A stretch of DNA of 64,000 bases from Ottelia alismoides (Eukaryota > Streptophyta > Magnoliopsida > Alismatales > Hydrocharitaceae), in the NCBI GenBank assembly GCA_037367405.1, contig JAZKJV010000600.1, positions 1,488,001 through 1,552,000 of the forward strand. The letters run 5' to 3'. The notes under the pieces are model-generated. The model saw nothing but the letters and a program-made list of their open reading frames with translations, made no database searches and had not been told where the DNA came from. Of this stretch, positions 37,390-49,045 are shown piece after piece; within the stretch, counting starts at the first letter, position 1, and every line of letters begins with the position of its first letter. The translations under genes and the position numbers were made by a program.

Positions 37390-38490
37390 GGTAGCACAAT
37401 CCATAATAATCATGGATAATGTGGATGTGATCCACAATGTCACAAAGACACTCAATTGCGAATATGATTCACACTTTCTAAGTTAAGCGTGAATTTTCAT
37501 ATTATACAATTAAATATATATATATATATGATTTGTGTTTAATATTAGATGGTAGAATATGATCATAATTATCAATGATCTATTGCAATTATCACAAGTA
37601 ATTTGGAATTATTTGGTGATAATTGAATTTACAATCATACAACATGTAGAAGATTTGGTTGCAATAGAGATTGCTCCCAATAGGAAAAGGAGAGAGCCAA
37701 CTCCACTCCTATTATGGAGTGGATAGCCATGGTGGGAACCACCATGGTGTCCATCCACCCATATTGGGAAGGAGGCTCTTTCCTTTCCTAATCCTACACA
37801 GTGGAGATTGATTTTGGAGAGACAATAAATTGGAGATTATGTTCAATTTATTTTGTTAAAGATTATTTGTAATCTTCAATAATTTAATTTAATCTCAACT
37901 ATTGATTCCTATTAGGAATGTGTTAGGAGTGCATCCTAAATATAATTAATTATAAAAAAGTCTAACTCTAGCTCTCTTTGTGAATGCAATTGTTGCGATA
38001 ACTACCTTTCTCTCTCTCTCTATCTTCTTCAAACCACACGTCCAATCTCACCACTATAAACATGTGTCACAGTCCCCCCATAGTCTAGGGTTTCTGACCA
38101 CAATGTTCATCATGTTGTTATTTCGCTAGCGGATCAACTACTCATTGTGGTTCATCTTCTTTGACACATCGTACACTTAAAGAAGATGTCGGATTTCGTC
38201 ATGCGAAATTAAGAGATTCCTTGCTCGTATGGTTGCTTTATATTGAAGAAGCGCGTGTCTCAACCACACATCCACAATTTCTCTCTTCTTGGATCGAACA
38301 TGAGACGCCGGATTTCATGATCACGTTTCAATAGGTAATCCTATTACTCATGTGATCTTGATGAATTAGCTTTTGCAATTTTCGTTATTTCAACGATTTT
38401 TTAAATTTCCGCTACACCATTGACTAATAGGACTAGTGGACCTATATCAGATACCATTCGTTCTCCACATTTCCATGATGCACGAGGCTT
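37390..38490 (+). repeat. Copia-type LTR relic (3' portion)
   Basis: It resembles 27350-27830 of the Copia LTR: GATCAACTACTC...GTGG, AAGAAGATGTCGGAT, then CCGCT...GACTA near the end. Identity is much lower than between the two LTRs of the full element, so it is an older or different copy. Element B ends directly against it, so B was inserted into it. The left part of the relic is not in the window. Confidence 0.6.
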
Positions 38491-38499
38491 GATCGCTTC

Positions 38500-39016
38500 C
38501 CTTCAATACTTAGGTCAAGGTCAAAAAGAAAAAATCCAACCTTTGTGGCATTCATGTATGTCATCTGATGCTCAGTAAATGTAGTCACAAGCATGAAGCT
38601 GTGAAATTTTTTTGAACATGCCACAAAGTGAAGAATAGTAATTGTGCATAGGACGGCAATTCTTATTAGATGTGAAGATGTCAAACTGTATATGAAGAAT
38701 CTTGACCTCATTCTTTGCTTGACCATATGTGGCCCCAACATATCCCCATTACCTTGACTGTAGGATGGTTCATAATATCATTGGCTATCTTCTTGATGAG
38801 AGTCTTGAAGAGCTAAAAATGTGTGTACATGTCATCTTGTTTCCAAGAAGTACTCTCCCTAGTCTTATCTGTCAGCTTTGGCTGTGCAAAAATGTGCTCC
38901 TTGTTATTGCAATACATCATGGTTAGAAACTGCATTGACCATAACTCATAGTTTGTGTCATCCATCATGACAGGAGGAGCCGGACCTTGCAGGTACCAGA
39001 CTAATAAAACATACAA
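38500..39016 (-). pseudogene. gag: Copia gag remnant
   Basis: On the minus strand 39016-38813 reads PPVMMDDTNYELWSMQFLTM then DKTRESTSWKQDD, the gag N-terminal L.G.NY..W....L pattern. After frame changes a second stretch reads FDIFTSNKNC, NYYSSLCGMFKKISQLHACDY, like the gag (UBN2-type) region with VN.YY..L..LW.E...CDY. It is opposite in orientation to the LTR relic on its left, so they are separate elements. Confidence 0.65.
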
Positions 39017-39443
39017 TCCTAGCTCGTTGACATGTTAATAAGATGTCGAAATGGAACTCGATCGAGGCTTGTAGATTGATTTGAATGATTTTTCAGGAAC
39101 ATATATAAGATTGGTTCTACGTGTAGACTCATACAACTATACTCTTCTATTTTAGATCCACACTAGGCTTGGCTAGGTAATTTCAAACTATTAAATCAAC
39201 TTTCACCGATCAAAATCAGACTGGAAATAGACCTAAGTCACCATACCTACGCCGAGGCTGGCCAAAACAGAACCCTATACCACGTCAATGCTAATGTGGG
39301 CGGCATAACGGTATTAGGAGGTGATCGAGATGCATAGACAATGCTACGGTACAATGCAAGTTGCACGCGATGCTGGATATCCCTAGCAATGCAAAGGTCC
39401 CCAAGAGGGTATGGGATATTATCAAGAAAAAAGTCAAAAGAAT

Positions 39444-39586
39444 GAGGCACTGTGGTTGCTGGGTTGGACTGGGTTGGGTTGGGCTGAGTTGGGATGGGTG
39501 AATAGTAATATGTGAGGAGGAAGTACCCTTGTAAATAGTAATCTGGGTTGGGCCAACCCTGCCCAACCCTGCAACCAAACAGGCCC
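39444..39586. mobile_element. Small G-rich MITE
   Basis: Imperfect terminal inverted repeats pair TGGTTGCTGGGTTGG (39453-39467) with CCAACCCTGCAACCA (39563-39577), with one mismatch. The outer right end reads GGGCCTGTTTGG on the minus strand, a common plant MITE terminus (hAT or Harbinger type). It is rich in TTGGG words. The target duplication is unclear. The overlapping 112-codon minus frame is a shadow. Confidence 0.5.
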
Positions 39587-40435
39587 TAAACGCACGTACC
39601 AAGGCAAAAGAGGCGAAATGTCCTGACATGTCTGTTATGGTCTTTATTTTTAAACAAGTATGGGAATATATATATATTTTTTAGTTTAGCGGAAATGGAT
39701 GATAATAAGGATACGAGTTTTTATTTTTAAAATATGCGCATTTATATAATGAATATAAATCATGTGTTTGTAAACAAATATCAATATATATTATAGATTT
39801 ATACATAATACAATGCTTTTAATAGTTATTTTCAAATGGAAGAGGAATATTTTATAAGGTAAATTACAAAAAAAGGGCACCAGTTATATCTCAATTCATA
39901 ATTACTTCCTTGTTTTCGACAATGTGACAAAGATATGTTCGATCTCATTTTCTTTTCTCAAATATATGCTTCGAAGAGCTTCTAAAACTTTTTTTGTCTA
40001 TGCTAAAGTATATAAATGAATGTTTAGTACCTTCTTTATGAGTAGTGTTCACAAAGTGGGTACCCCATCCTGTTTGATAGTGACTTGCCTCATCCTATCA
40101 CAATTGGGTCGTGGAATATTGTCTCCACCACTTCATGTGGGTATCGAATTCTAATGAAAACCTGATTTATTTCTATGACTAACGGGTATTCGTGGGTATG
40201 TAGGGGAAATATCACTTCTATCATAAGGAGATTGATTATATATCGTGTAAATAGCAAGCAAAAAGTAGAATATTAATCATTTATATTTTTTTCATAAATT
40301 TCATTTATCAAGCTTGATTTTCACAACATATTAATTTTGTTACTCCTCCGAAAATCCGTTTATTGTGTTCCTCAATTTGTTTGCAAGGATTCCTGCAAGG
40401 ACATACCTTTGAATGGCCAATTATTTAAAAATAAA
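39587..40435. other. Unrecognised DNA
   Basis: AT-rich sequence without a recognised gene. GTGGGTACCCCATCC at 40058-40072 and GGGTATTCGTGGGTATG at 40187-40203 resemble inner parts of hAT-type termini, but no pair of ends could be found. Confidence 0.3.
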
Positions 40436-40439
40436 ACCA

Positions 40440-40840
40440 TGAAGGATATTACAAAGGAACGAATTACGTAGCAAACGTGAAACCTGCTATGCTCTATGAA
40501 TATGAATCTTGGCATGTGAACCATATACAATGCATAAGGTGGAAGTGTGGTTGTACACGAAATGGATTAGAATAAAATTTGGTCTCTAATAGAGGATAAG
40601 ATGAGAAAAAAATATCATAAGATGGTTTGGCCCACTTGCGAAGGAGGTCGGCTGATGCATCAGTTAGAAGATGCGAGATTTGGAATGTTAAGCCGGCTAA
40701 GAGAAGGCAAGGATGGGCCCAGAGGTGTTGAAATGAGAATACCCAAACATGTCTTAATTATTTGGATCTAAGATCAAGAATGGCTTAAGATATATATGAA
40801 TGGGGACAAAAAATGCATGTAGCATACACTACTTAATGTG
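40440..40840 (+). pseudogene. RTE-type LINE, 3' end of the reverse-transcriptase ORF
   Basis: With frame changes the plus strand reads VKPAMLYEYESWHV, IRWKCGCTRNG, then RRSADASVRRCEIWNVKPAK, then DLRSRMA. and YEWGQKMHV. These follow the order seen after the polymerase core of plant RTE-like LINEs (RPAMLYG.E.W, R.LRWM.G.TR.DR, RRP.DAPVRR, and a final D...W). Only this 5'-truncated fragment is present. It has stops and no clear poly(A) tail. Confidence 0.7.
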
Positions 40841-41220
40841 GAAAAGACCTTATTGTTGTTTGTGAAAACTAGGGAGGATATTATTCATCCATCTCCCCCT
40901 TGAGGGCAAACAAGAAAGGCATGAGGACTAAACTGAAGCCTACCATAAAAGGAAAAGGAGAAAAACAGTAAGCAACGACTCACAACTTATTACAATTAAC
41001 CAAAAATAGAAGCAAGAGCTAGGTCCAAATAATGTAAGGGCGTTATATGATGTCTATCTTGATCTGCGTTCTAATGCGCTTGGAAATAGATGTTCAGCTA
41101 TATTTTGTTCTGAATGGATCTTTACTAAGTTAGTAGACGTTCCTTGAGACCTTGATTAGCTTAGTAACAATCATACAATTAACAATCATATTCGTACTTC
41201 AAATCTTAAAATAATTCAAT
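40841..41220. other. Unrecognised DNA
   Basis: No coding family or repeat structure is visible between the LINE remnant and the Athila-like fragment. Confidence 0.3.
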
Positions 41221-42260
41221 GGAGAGCAATATTAGATATCTGAGTTTCTTCTTCAAGCCAATGCATGAGGGAGGATTTGCAAATTATAAGGTTAAGAGAA
41301 GGCAAATTAGTAGGGATTTCTAAGTATGGTTATGGTTGTAGGAAATGGAGAGACCTGAAGGAAAAAGTATATTTTCTGGTTTTAAACTTTTTATGTGGTT
41401 TTTGAAGAGTTTTGCAAATTTTTAAGGTATTTTTGAAAGTATTAGTAAATTGCATGTATTGACAAGTATTTACAATAATACTTTAGATATCTACAAAGGA
41501 TTTCATAGACAAGTTTATACAAGAATATTACAAGGGGGGTATTTTACATTAGTTTGCAGATATTTCACATAAATTTTTCAAAGATTTTCCAAAAGACTTT
41601 TTTCAAAATATTTCATAACCTTTTTTTCAAAGTCATTTGCAAAATATTTTCGTACTAGTTTTTACAAATATTTTACAAAACATTTAAACATCTTTATAAG
41701 AATTTTTCAATATTTCACTCGATTACAAGTAGCCATTATATTGGAGCCATATTATTGAAAATATGAGAAAGTACAAGTTATGGCTAAAGTATATATGCAA
41801 TATATACGATTCCCCTATACTTAGTGCAAACTATATCCTCATAGTGATCAAGGAGCAACAAAGGAAGACATAACTCGTGCTATGTATAGAAGAATGGTAT
41901 ACTATAATGACTTAATGGAAGAATTACCCCCCCCCCTCCCAATACATAGGACCAATTAATCTTAAGTATAGAAAGTATACTATGTGGGGATGATCGAGGG
42001 TGAGAATATACTAACTCAGTGATTCGGGTTGTCTCCCCCTATACTTTGGGTAAAGAGTAGCTAAGTATTGAACAAAATATCAACAAGTTAGGAGACAAGT
42101 CAGGGAACATAAATGAAAAACATGGGTGAAAGCACACATCATCTAAGGATAAAAAGGTCGTTCTATCGACCGGGTAGATGTAAGCAGAAAATTTGCTTTT
42201 ATTATTTATACTACTAAACTTAGATGTATATAGTGTCAAGTATGGGATTGTCAAACTCAG
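41221..42260 (-). repeat. Athila-like 3' noncoding fragment with polypurine-like hairpins
   Basis: The order is TTTTTATG...AAGAGTTTTGCAA, a TTTTCAAA-rich series, AAGTTATGGCTAAAGTATATA, then CCCCTATACTTAG repeats. It follows 50200-51600 of element D in the same orientation. CTATACTT/AAGTATAG-type repeats occur near 41813, 41940-41985 and 42030-42050. It is truncated on both sides. Confidence 0.55.
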
Positions 42261-43740
42261 TGTGGCAAATGATTAGGAACTAGGGTAAAATTATAGAAAA
42301 ATTAAGGTTTTATTGGTTCCCTAATTTTTATTTCTTTTTAAGTAATTTTCTCAATTTTTATTTAATTTTTGTGAATTTTATATTGTTTTGTGATTTTATT
42401 ATACCTATGTAAAAATATAGATATACATTTTGTAATTTTATATTTTGGTTTTAGTTTATAGTTTTTGTATGTTTTACTTATTTTATAATTTTATTTAATT
42501 TTTGAAATGAAATGTAATTTCTATTTGATTTTTAAAGTTGAAAAAAAATTATTTGAGAATATATTTTTATTTGTGATTTTTAAAATAGAAAATAGAATGA
42601 AATTATTTTTATTTTTTATTAGAAAGTAGGTGAAATAGCTTCAAAATGATATATTGTACATATTTTCAGATGAGCTTATTTATTTAATTATGATTTTTAC
42701 AAGTTTTTATGTATTTTGTATTTTTTTTATTGATTTTAATATTTAATTTTTATTTTGGTTTAATATGAAAAATATAGTAAAATATAATAATGGTAATTTT
42801 TATAGGATTTTTAAAAATATTTTATATTTTTTATGAATTTAAAAGTCGTCGTGTGCTTCTCACATATTGGCTTCTTGTTGGGGACCTATGTGCAAATGAA
42901 AGAAGCTCGAGGGGATTAAATGAAAATTACCTAAAATATCAGGATTTGCATGTGCGAAACACACGATCGACCTCACGTGTTATAAACATAATGGCCCAAA
43001 GCGGTGAGGCAGTATGTAGCTGGGACGTCGACGCGTGATACAATCTAGTTCCTCTGATCCGCATTGGATCTCATTGATCGAAGGGTTGTGAAGTTAGCTC
43101 GATCCAACGGTTCTGTTATATCCCCATGAGATGATCAAACAAAGGCTGTAACCTCAATTCTTCCACAAATATTGTATGATCAGGTCCCGGTGATTAGCTT
43201 TGATCTGATTTGGACGTGACCCTCTGGTGAAGATTGTTATATGTTTCGATGTCCTGTTGTAATAGACCTCTGATGGGGGTGATTCTCGCATGAAGGTGTT
43301 GCTCCTTGATCAGATGCCTGTGACTCGGTATAGCACGATGCTTCTCGATGTGGTATAGATGATGTTGTTATCAATCCGATGTTATCCGTTCTAGTTGCTT
43401 CATGTTCTCCTAAATCAGATGCAAGAGATCATATCTGGTGGTGGAGCATTGATCAATTGGCACAGTGGTTTATCACTCACTTGGTATGGATGTTTCACTC
43501 CGGATCTCTGATGATTTGCTTCAATTGAAGGATTAAGCTGATGCTCATGCTCGAGAAGCTTTAGTGTTCATCCCTAAAATCTGCATCATCCCAGGCATGT
43601 AAACTTGTAGAGATGATGCTCTAATCTCTCAAATGCTACTGATGCTTCGATGCAACTTTGGGTCTTGCAATGAAAATAACGATTCAAGGCATGAGTCCTT
43701 AATGAAACTCAAATTCATCCTATTAATTTGCTGATATTAA
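42261..43740. repeat. LTR-like fragment
   Basis: An AT-rich flank (42290-42840) is followed by a mixed-composition segment (42860-43740) that includes CACGTG at 42975. The layout is like half of an Athila-type LTR, and it shares words with 11236-12640. Ends were not found. The 82-codon frame at 42790 is not convincing. Confidence 0.35.
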
Positions 43741-45226
43741 CCCCCTAGCTTAAATTAGTGTCAACAAAAACCAAATAAATCATTGTATATATATGGGTCT
43801 TGAAATAAAGTAACAATACAAAAAAATAAAAAAAACAAAAATTGTAGTGTTTTTATACCCTTAAAAATGCTCACAAAAATATTTCTCCCTTCGTTTGACC
43901 TTGTTTCCATTTTTGGTTAACAAGAAACTTGTAGATCTCATCAAGATCTACAACTTTCATGTTTAGAGTTTTTCCAAATTCAGCCATTTTCTCCACATTT
44001 TTTGAGTTTTTCTTCTGGAATAACCTGATTGGGCCACATGGCTCTTTTTGGTTGAGCCACATAGCCGGCACCTCTACGCTTCACACACTTTTGTTTCCAG
44101 TTGCCCGATCCCCACCCGCGTGCCTACACCTTGACCTTTCATCCGCGCTTCAATCTAGGCCCTTGATCGCTTCTTCAAAGATCATCTCGATTGCCCGCCT
44201 CCTCTCGCCTCTCTTCATGCCACGTGCCGGCCTCCGTTGCCACCCGATCTTCTACAAGGCATTAAATCCATGGCACACGTTCCCCTCTCCATCTCCTATC
44301 GTTCGATCGACTATCAAACCACATATGGATCGTCCTCCCCCGCCTGCATCTCCTCTTGACACACGTCATGGCCATAGCCTTTGATCGTGTCCTGGTCGAT
44401 TAGATCAGGGTCGCATCTTCGCACCCTCCTCTAAACCGATGGATCGTGAGATTCAATGGCTGAGACCCCTTCTCCTACCTCTGGTCTCCCATGTTGCCCC
44501 CTTCCCATTATTCCCATCTCCTCAATACTTCCCTCATCCTCCTAACCCCTCCACGACCAAGCCTGATCCTCCCTTACCCTTGCGGGCCTCTTAGGTCACA
44601 ACGTATCCCTCCCTATTGCTCCATATCTCCTGCTCAACCCACGACGACTGCCACCGAGGAACTTCCCTTCTTCAAATACGCCCTCGTCGACCACCGCTAC
44701 CTCCGTACACTTGAACGTGGGGCTTCGTCCAGTCCCTCTCTGCCTTCCTGTGATAGGGGGAGACTGGATCGATGGTGCTAAGAAGGCAGAGCCTCCAGTA
44801 AGACCCATAGCCATGATAGGATAATGTCTCTGATGCTCGCTCGTCGTCGAGCTACTACCCGTGGCGGCAGGAGTTCAACAAAAATTGGAGCTCCGCCTAG
44901 GAGCGCAAGCCCAGGCCCGACGATCGCCAAAACCCAGGTAAGCCTCATGATCTCTTGATGCTTTTTCTTTGATTTTCTCATGATTAATTAGGCACCCTCT
45001 CGCATAATAACCTTCCATTGATCAAACCTCGAGTTTCCCGAAACTTCCATCATCCACATGCTGCCCTCGGATCATCACTTTGCTCCTCCACAACCCCAAA
45101 TGATCTGCCTCCCTCTTCCTGACCTCACCGAAGAAGATGACTCAGGATGCCATGTTCTCCGCCCCACACGACCTCCCATCCCACTTCACTTCAACCCACA
45201 TGTTTCAAGTGCACACTTCAGCCACT
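43741..45226. other. Unassigned stretch with GC-rich part
   Basis: From 44060 to 45220 base composition rises and the plus strand has open frames at 43959-44384 (141 codons), 44491-44781 and 45058-45327, the last running into LTR D. They are rich in Pro, Ser and Leu from CCT/CTC runs and match no family I know. AACTTGTAGATCTCATCAAG at 43923 resembles words in Tat-type LTRs. It is most likely another LTR core; a captured gene piece cannot be excluded. Confidence 0.3.
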
Positions 45227-48200
45227 TGTTGGATGAGATTTTTCACGGGTCTAAAGTACGTCTCACACAAGGCGGAGACGTAGTCGTTGTGGCAACCTGC
45301 AAGAAACCCAAATTAAAACAACAATGAACCCACAACAAAGAATCAGACAATGAAAATAAATATGTGAAGTTAAAATTTATTAAAACTAACAAAAGATGTG
45401 TATAGTGCAAGTAGTGTAGAGTGTCGAACAAAGGAAGCAAGCAGGTAGATCGGGGCAAATCATGCTAAGAAATGATTGTGATCAAGTTGTTTATATGTGT
45501 GCTATTTCTTTGTGGGTTTCTCGTTTTACATTTTTTAATTTTCGTTTTTATTTTATATTTTTTATATTTTGATTTTTTAATTTTTTATTTTTTATTTTCT
45601 TCTTATTTTATATTTTTATATTTTCCTTTTCTTTTAATAAGGATATAAAACTATAGAAAGTACAAATACAAGATAAGAAAGAGAGAGATAAAAGTAGGTA
45701 AAAAATACTCAAAATTTGAGAAATAAAATATTTTTCTGCTTTTTATATTTTTCTAATGTTTTTATGATGTTTTTGTATTTTTGCTATTTTTTGGTATTTT
45801 TAAAGTAAAAAATACTCAAAACAGGGAATAAAATATAAAACCAAAATTAAAAAGGAGATGAAAATTATAAATCAGAGTCAAAAATTCTCCAAATTATTTT
45901 TTATATAAATATAATAATATAAAGAAAATTCAGGAACATAAATTATATTTTTATGGTTTTTATGGATTTTTAATATTTTAATAAAAGTTTTAAGGGGTTT
46001 TGCAATATTTATGAGTTTTCTTTTATATTTTTTAGTGATTTTGGTCTGGTAATGTAAAATATGTAAATATATAAAATATATTTTTTTGGAATTTTCAAAA
46101 AGGTTTTATGATTTTTATAGATTTTCTAATGCAAACAGGGATGAAAATGCATGTTTTTTATTTTTTATAAATATGAAAATGCTGCAAAATGTAACATAAA
46201 CATAGAACGTTAGTGCGCAATGCAACATGAGCTTAATGCTATTTTTGGGATTTTTTGAATTTTATAGATGCATGAAATAAATATAGACAACAAAGAGAAA
46301 CTACAACTCTAGAAGGGTATTTTGTAAATATATGAAAGTACGAGGGCCTGAGTGTAAATTTCATAGAAACTTATAACTGGATAAAAATATTTATGGACCA
46401 ATCAGAAATACACATGCTCCTAGGGCCTTCCCTGTAAATTTGCTAACGCTTACGTGACCAGCACGTGAGTCTAGCGAGGACCTAATTACAATTATCAAAA
46501 GTCCGGGGGCTTGATTACAGAATATCCAAAAATAACATAACGACATACAAATGTTTCAATACTAAAGACAAATAAGTAAAACCACCAATGGTTACCCCAC
46601 AAAATGCCCACGCTTCACATGCACCAGTCACGTGAGGTGACGTGGCTGGGGACCCAATTACAAATAACAGGAATACAAGGGGGGTTTTGCAAAATTTACA
46701 AAATAAAATTAACTGCAGATGAAAGTTTAAGGGTGAATTAGTAAATACCAAAAATTGGTGGGGGTTAACTACAAATACCAAGGTCGGTGGATCGGACGAT
46801 CAATGACGAGTCACTTGCCACGTGTCGGTTCTGGGTACGTCGATACCACTTCGCAAGGATGAATACGATTAGACGAATAACGAAGATCAAACGATTCACG
46901 CACGATCGGATCTAACAGTTCTTGTGCATCCTGGGACTGCTTCAAGATCCAAAGGCGGTGAGGGTAGGTTGCTGAACGCGGAAGAAGGCTGGTCGGGATG
47001 AGCTTCCACCGCCTTGATCTCCCTCCTCCATCGTGTAGTGAAGCTCCAAGGAGACCCAATCGCCTCTTGCAGGTATCGGCTATATCCTGGAAGCCTCAAA
47101 ACTGCTGGAGAGGAGTTATAGAACGACCACGAGGGCGGCAGAGCTGAGAACCTCCACGACTCTCCGGCAGGGGGTAAAATGGCTCCCAGGCGTCATTGTG
47201 GTCCAAGTACCTGCAAAAGAAGTTACGAGGGTCACGGGAAAACTGGCGCGACCCTCCAGTGGACCAAAAAAAGGGGCGTATGGCAGCCGGGTGCGAAATG
47301 GAAAGTTCGCAGAAGCGAGCTCCGACGAACTATGAAGGGTGGCTAAACATGCTCAAAACACTGAAATAAAAAGTGAGAAGTAGACCTAGGGTTAATCTAA
47401 GCCTGGGAGTGCAATAAAAAACATAAAAAACACCTCACTTGGCCAGAGCCAAGGAAGAAAAACCTCGATGAGGAAGGTTCGTCGGAGGTGCTGGACGTAC
47501 GCTTACGGCTCGTCGAGCGACTCCCTAGTCAGATGGAGATGGTGTTGTCATCACCACCGGTCCGGAGCACAAGAGAGAAGGGTCCAAACAGGTCAAAGGG
47601 TGTTCAAAAGTTGAAGGGAATATCGGATGGATTTTGAACAAAGTGGGTGATAGGGCTTAAAGAACGAGGAAGATCAGGCGATCGATGATCCATTCCCCGA
47701 AAAAACAAAAGGGTGTGATTCCTCGATAACCGGGGAACAAAAGTTATGAAGAGAGCAACATTAAATGGTTCAAGGACAAGCCTCGAAATTTCCGCAAAAA
47801 TGGGACAAAATGAATTCTGACAAAATGGAAGAGGGTGGTCAGACACTTGACCGGAGGTCAACTGTCCGAGCCACCTCATTGGTCCACGTGGACCAAATAG
47901 GGAAAACCTACTGAAAAAGATTGTAAAATCATTTAAAAACAATAAAGGAATTTATTAATTTTACGTTATTAAATGAAAAATATTTCTTATTTTCTGAAGT
48001 ATTTTATTATAATTTTTATTTATTTTTAGAGGTTTAAATCACAAGTTACCTTTTGGGAGCTATATATAGGTATAACCATTTATATATTTTAATGTTTTAT
48101 TTTTATTTTGCATTTTTTTATTAAATTTATTGATTATTTTATATATCTATTACTTATTTTTATAGACTTAAATATATTTTTTATTTTTCTGATTATATAT

Positions 48201-49029
48201 ATAATTAAATAAATAGATGCATAGTCTACATATGTATATTTATAGGTATTATACATGTGTATTGTATACAAGTATTTTTTTATGTTTTATTTAGTTTTAT
48301 TCTTGTTTTAATATGTATATATATTACAAATAATATATAAAAAATTATAAAAAAATAAATTATGAAAATAATGAACAATGAATAAAATGAATATTTTAAT
48401 CAGTACAAGTATATAATAGGGGTCCAAAACCTAACTTTCAAACCGTAACTCCAAAAAATATGAAAACACTTCATTAAATAGATTATTAAAAGTTATACAC
48501 AATTTATTTTGATATATTTTGAGTTTTTATTTGAGAGATACAGATATGGGAAGTTGGGATTTTGGAATCTTAAACTGAGTATATTTTGTACACTATATAC
48601 TATTTTTGTATGAATCAATTTTGTATTTTTTTATATATTTACTTATCTATAACTTTCATGTTTAAATTTCTTTATTTGAAGTATATAAAGTGTAACTAAA
48701 AGGGTCCCAAAAATAAAGACTAAATGAATAAATAAAAGTGTATTTTATTGTATGTTGGCCCTTATCTCTCCCTACTTTATACCTTGTCGACCTAGTCATC
48801 AAGATGTTTAGGTCTCGGGGTTCGAGTCATAAAATATTTGCAATATTTTATTCTTTTTCTTTTCTTTTCTTTATTCTATAATTTTTTCTTTAAAAACCGT
48901 ATTTTATACAATATTTACACAATGATGCATGAATGATAAAAATACCTAAATTACGCCTATTTACATGCATTTATTAGGGTTTTTAAGGCTAAAATGATAG
49001 AATAAAGATGATGAAATGGAGATTCATCA
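45227..49029 (-). repeat. 3' LTR of element D (3.8 kb)
   Basis: On the plus strand it runs from TGTTGGATGAG to GGAGATTCATCA, next to the reversed polypurine tract. The GC-rich core is at 46780-47900 and contains TTGACCGGAGGTCAA at about 47849 and an 18-bp G-box palindrome at 47880-47898. Open frames in the core (such as 46811-47059 and 47604-47942, both minus) partly recur in the sister LTR at 62220-62468, as expected of aligned LTRs. They do not look like proteins. Confidence 0.85.
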
Positions 49030-49045
49030 TCCCCCTATACTTCCC
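49030..49045 (-). other. Polypurine tract of element D
   Basis: The minus strand reads GGGAAGTATAGGGGGA immediately before the 3' LTR start TGATGAATC. Confidence 0.85.

Noticed and set aside
39453..39500. Telomere-like TTGGG repeats
   Set aside because: They are irregular, not TTTAGGG, and lie between inverted repeats of a small element.
39291..39629. 112-codon minus frame over the G-rich MITE
   Set aside because: Low-complexity Pro/Thr/Gln composition arises from the TTGGG repeats; no domain.
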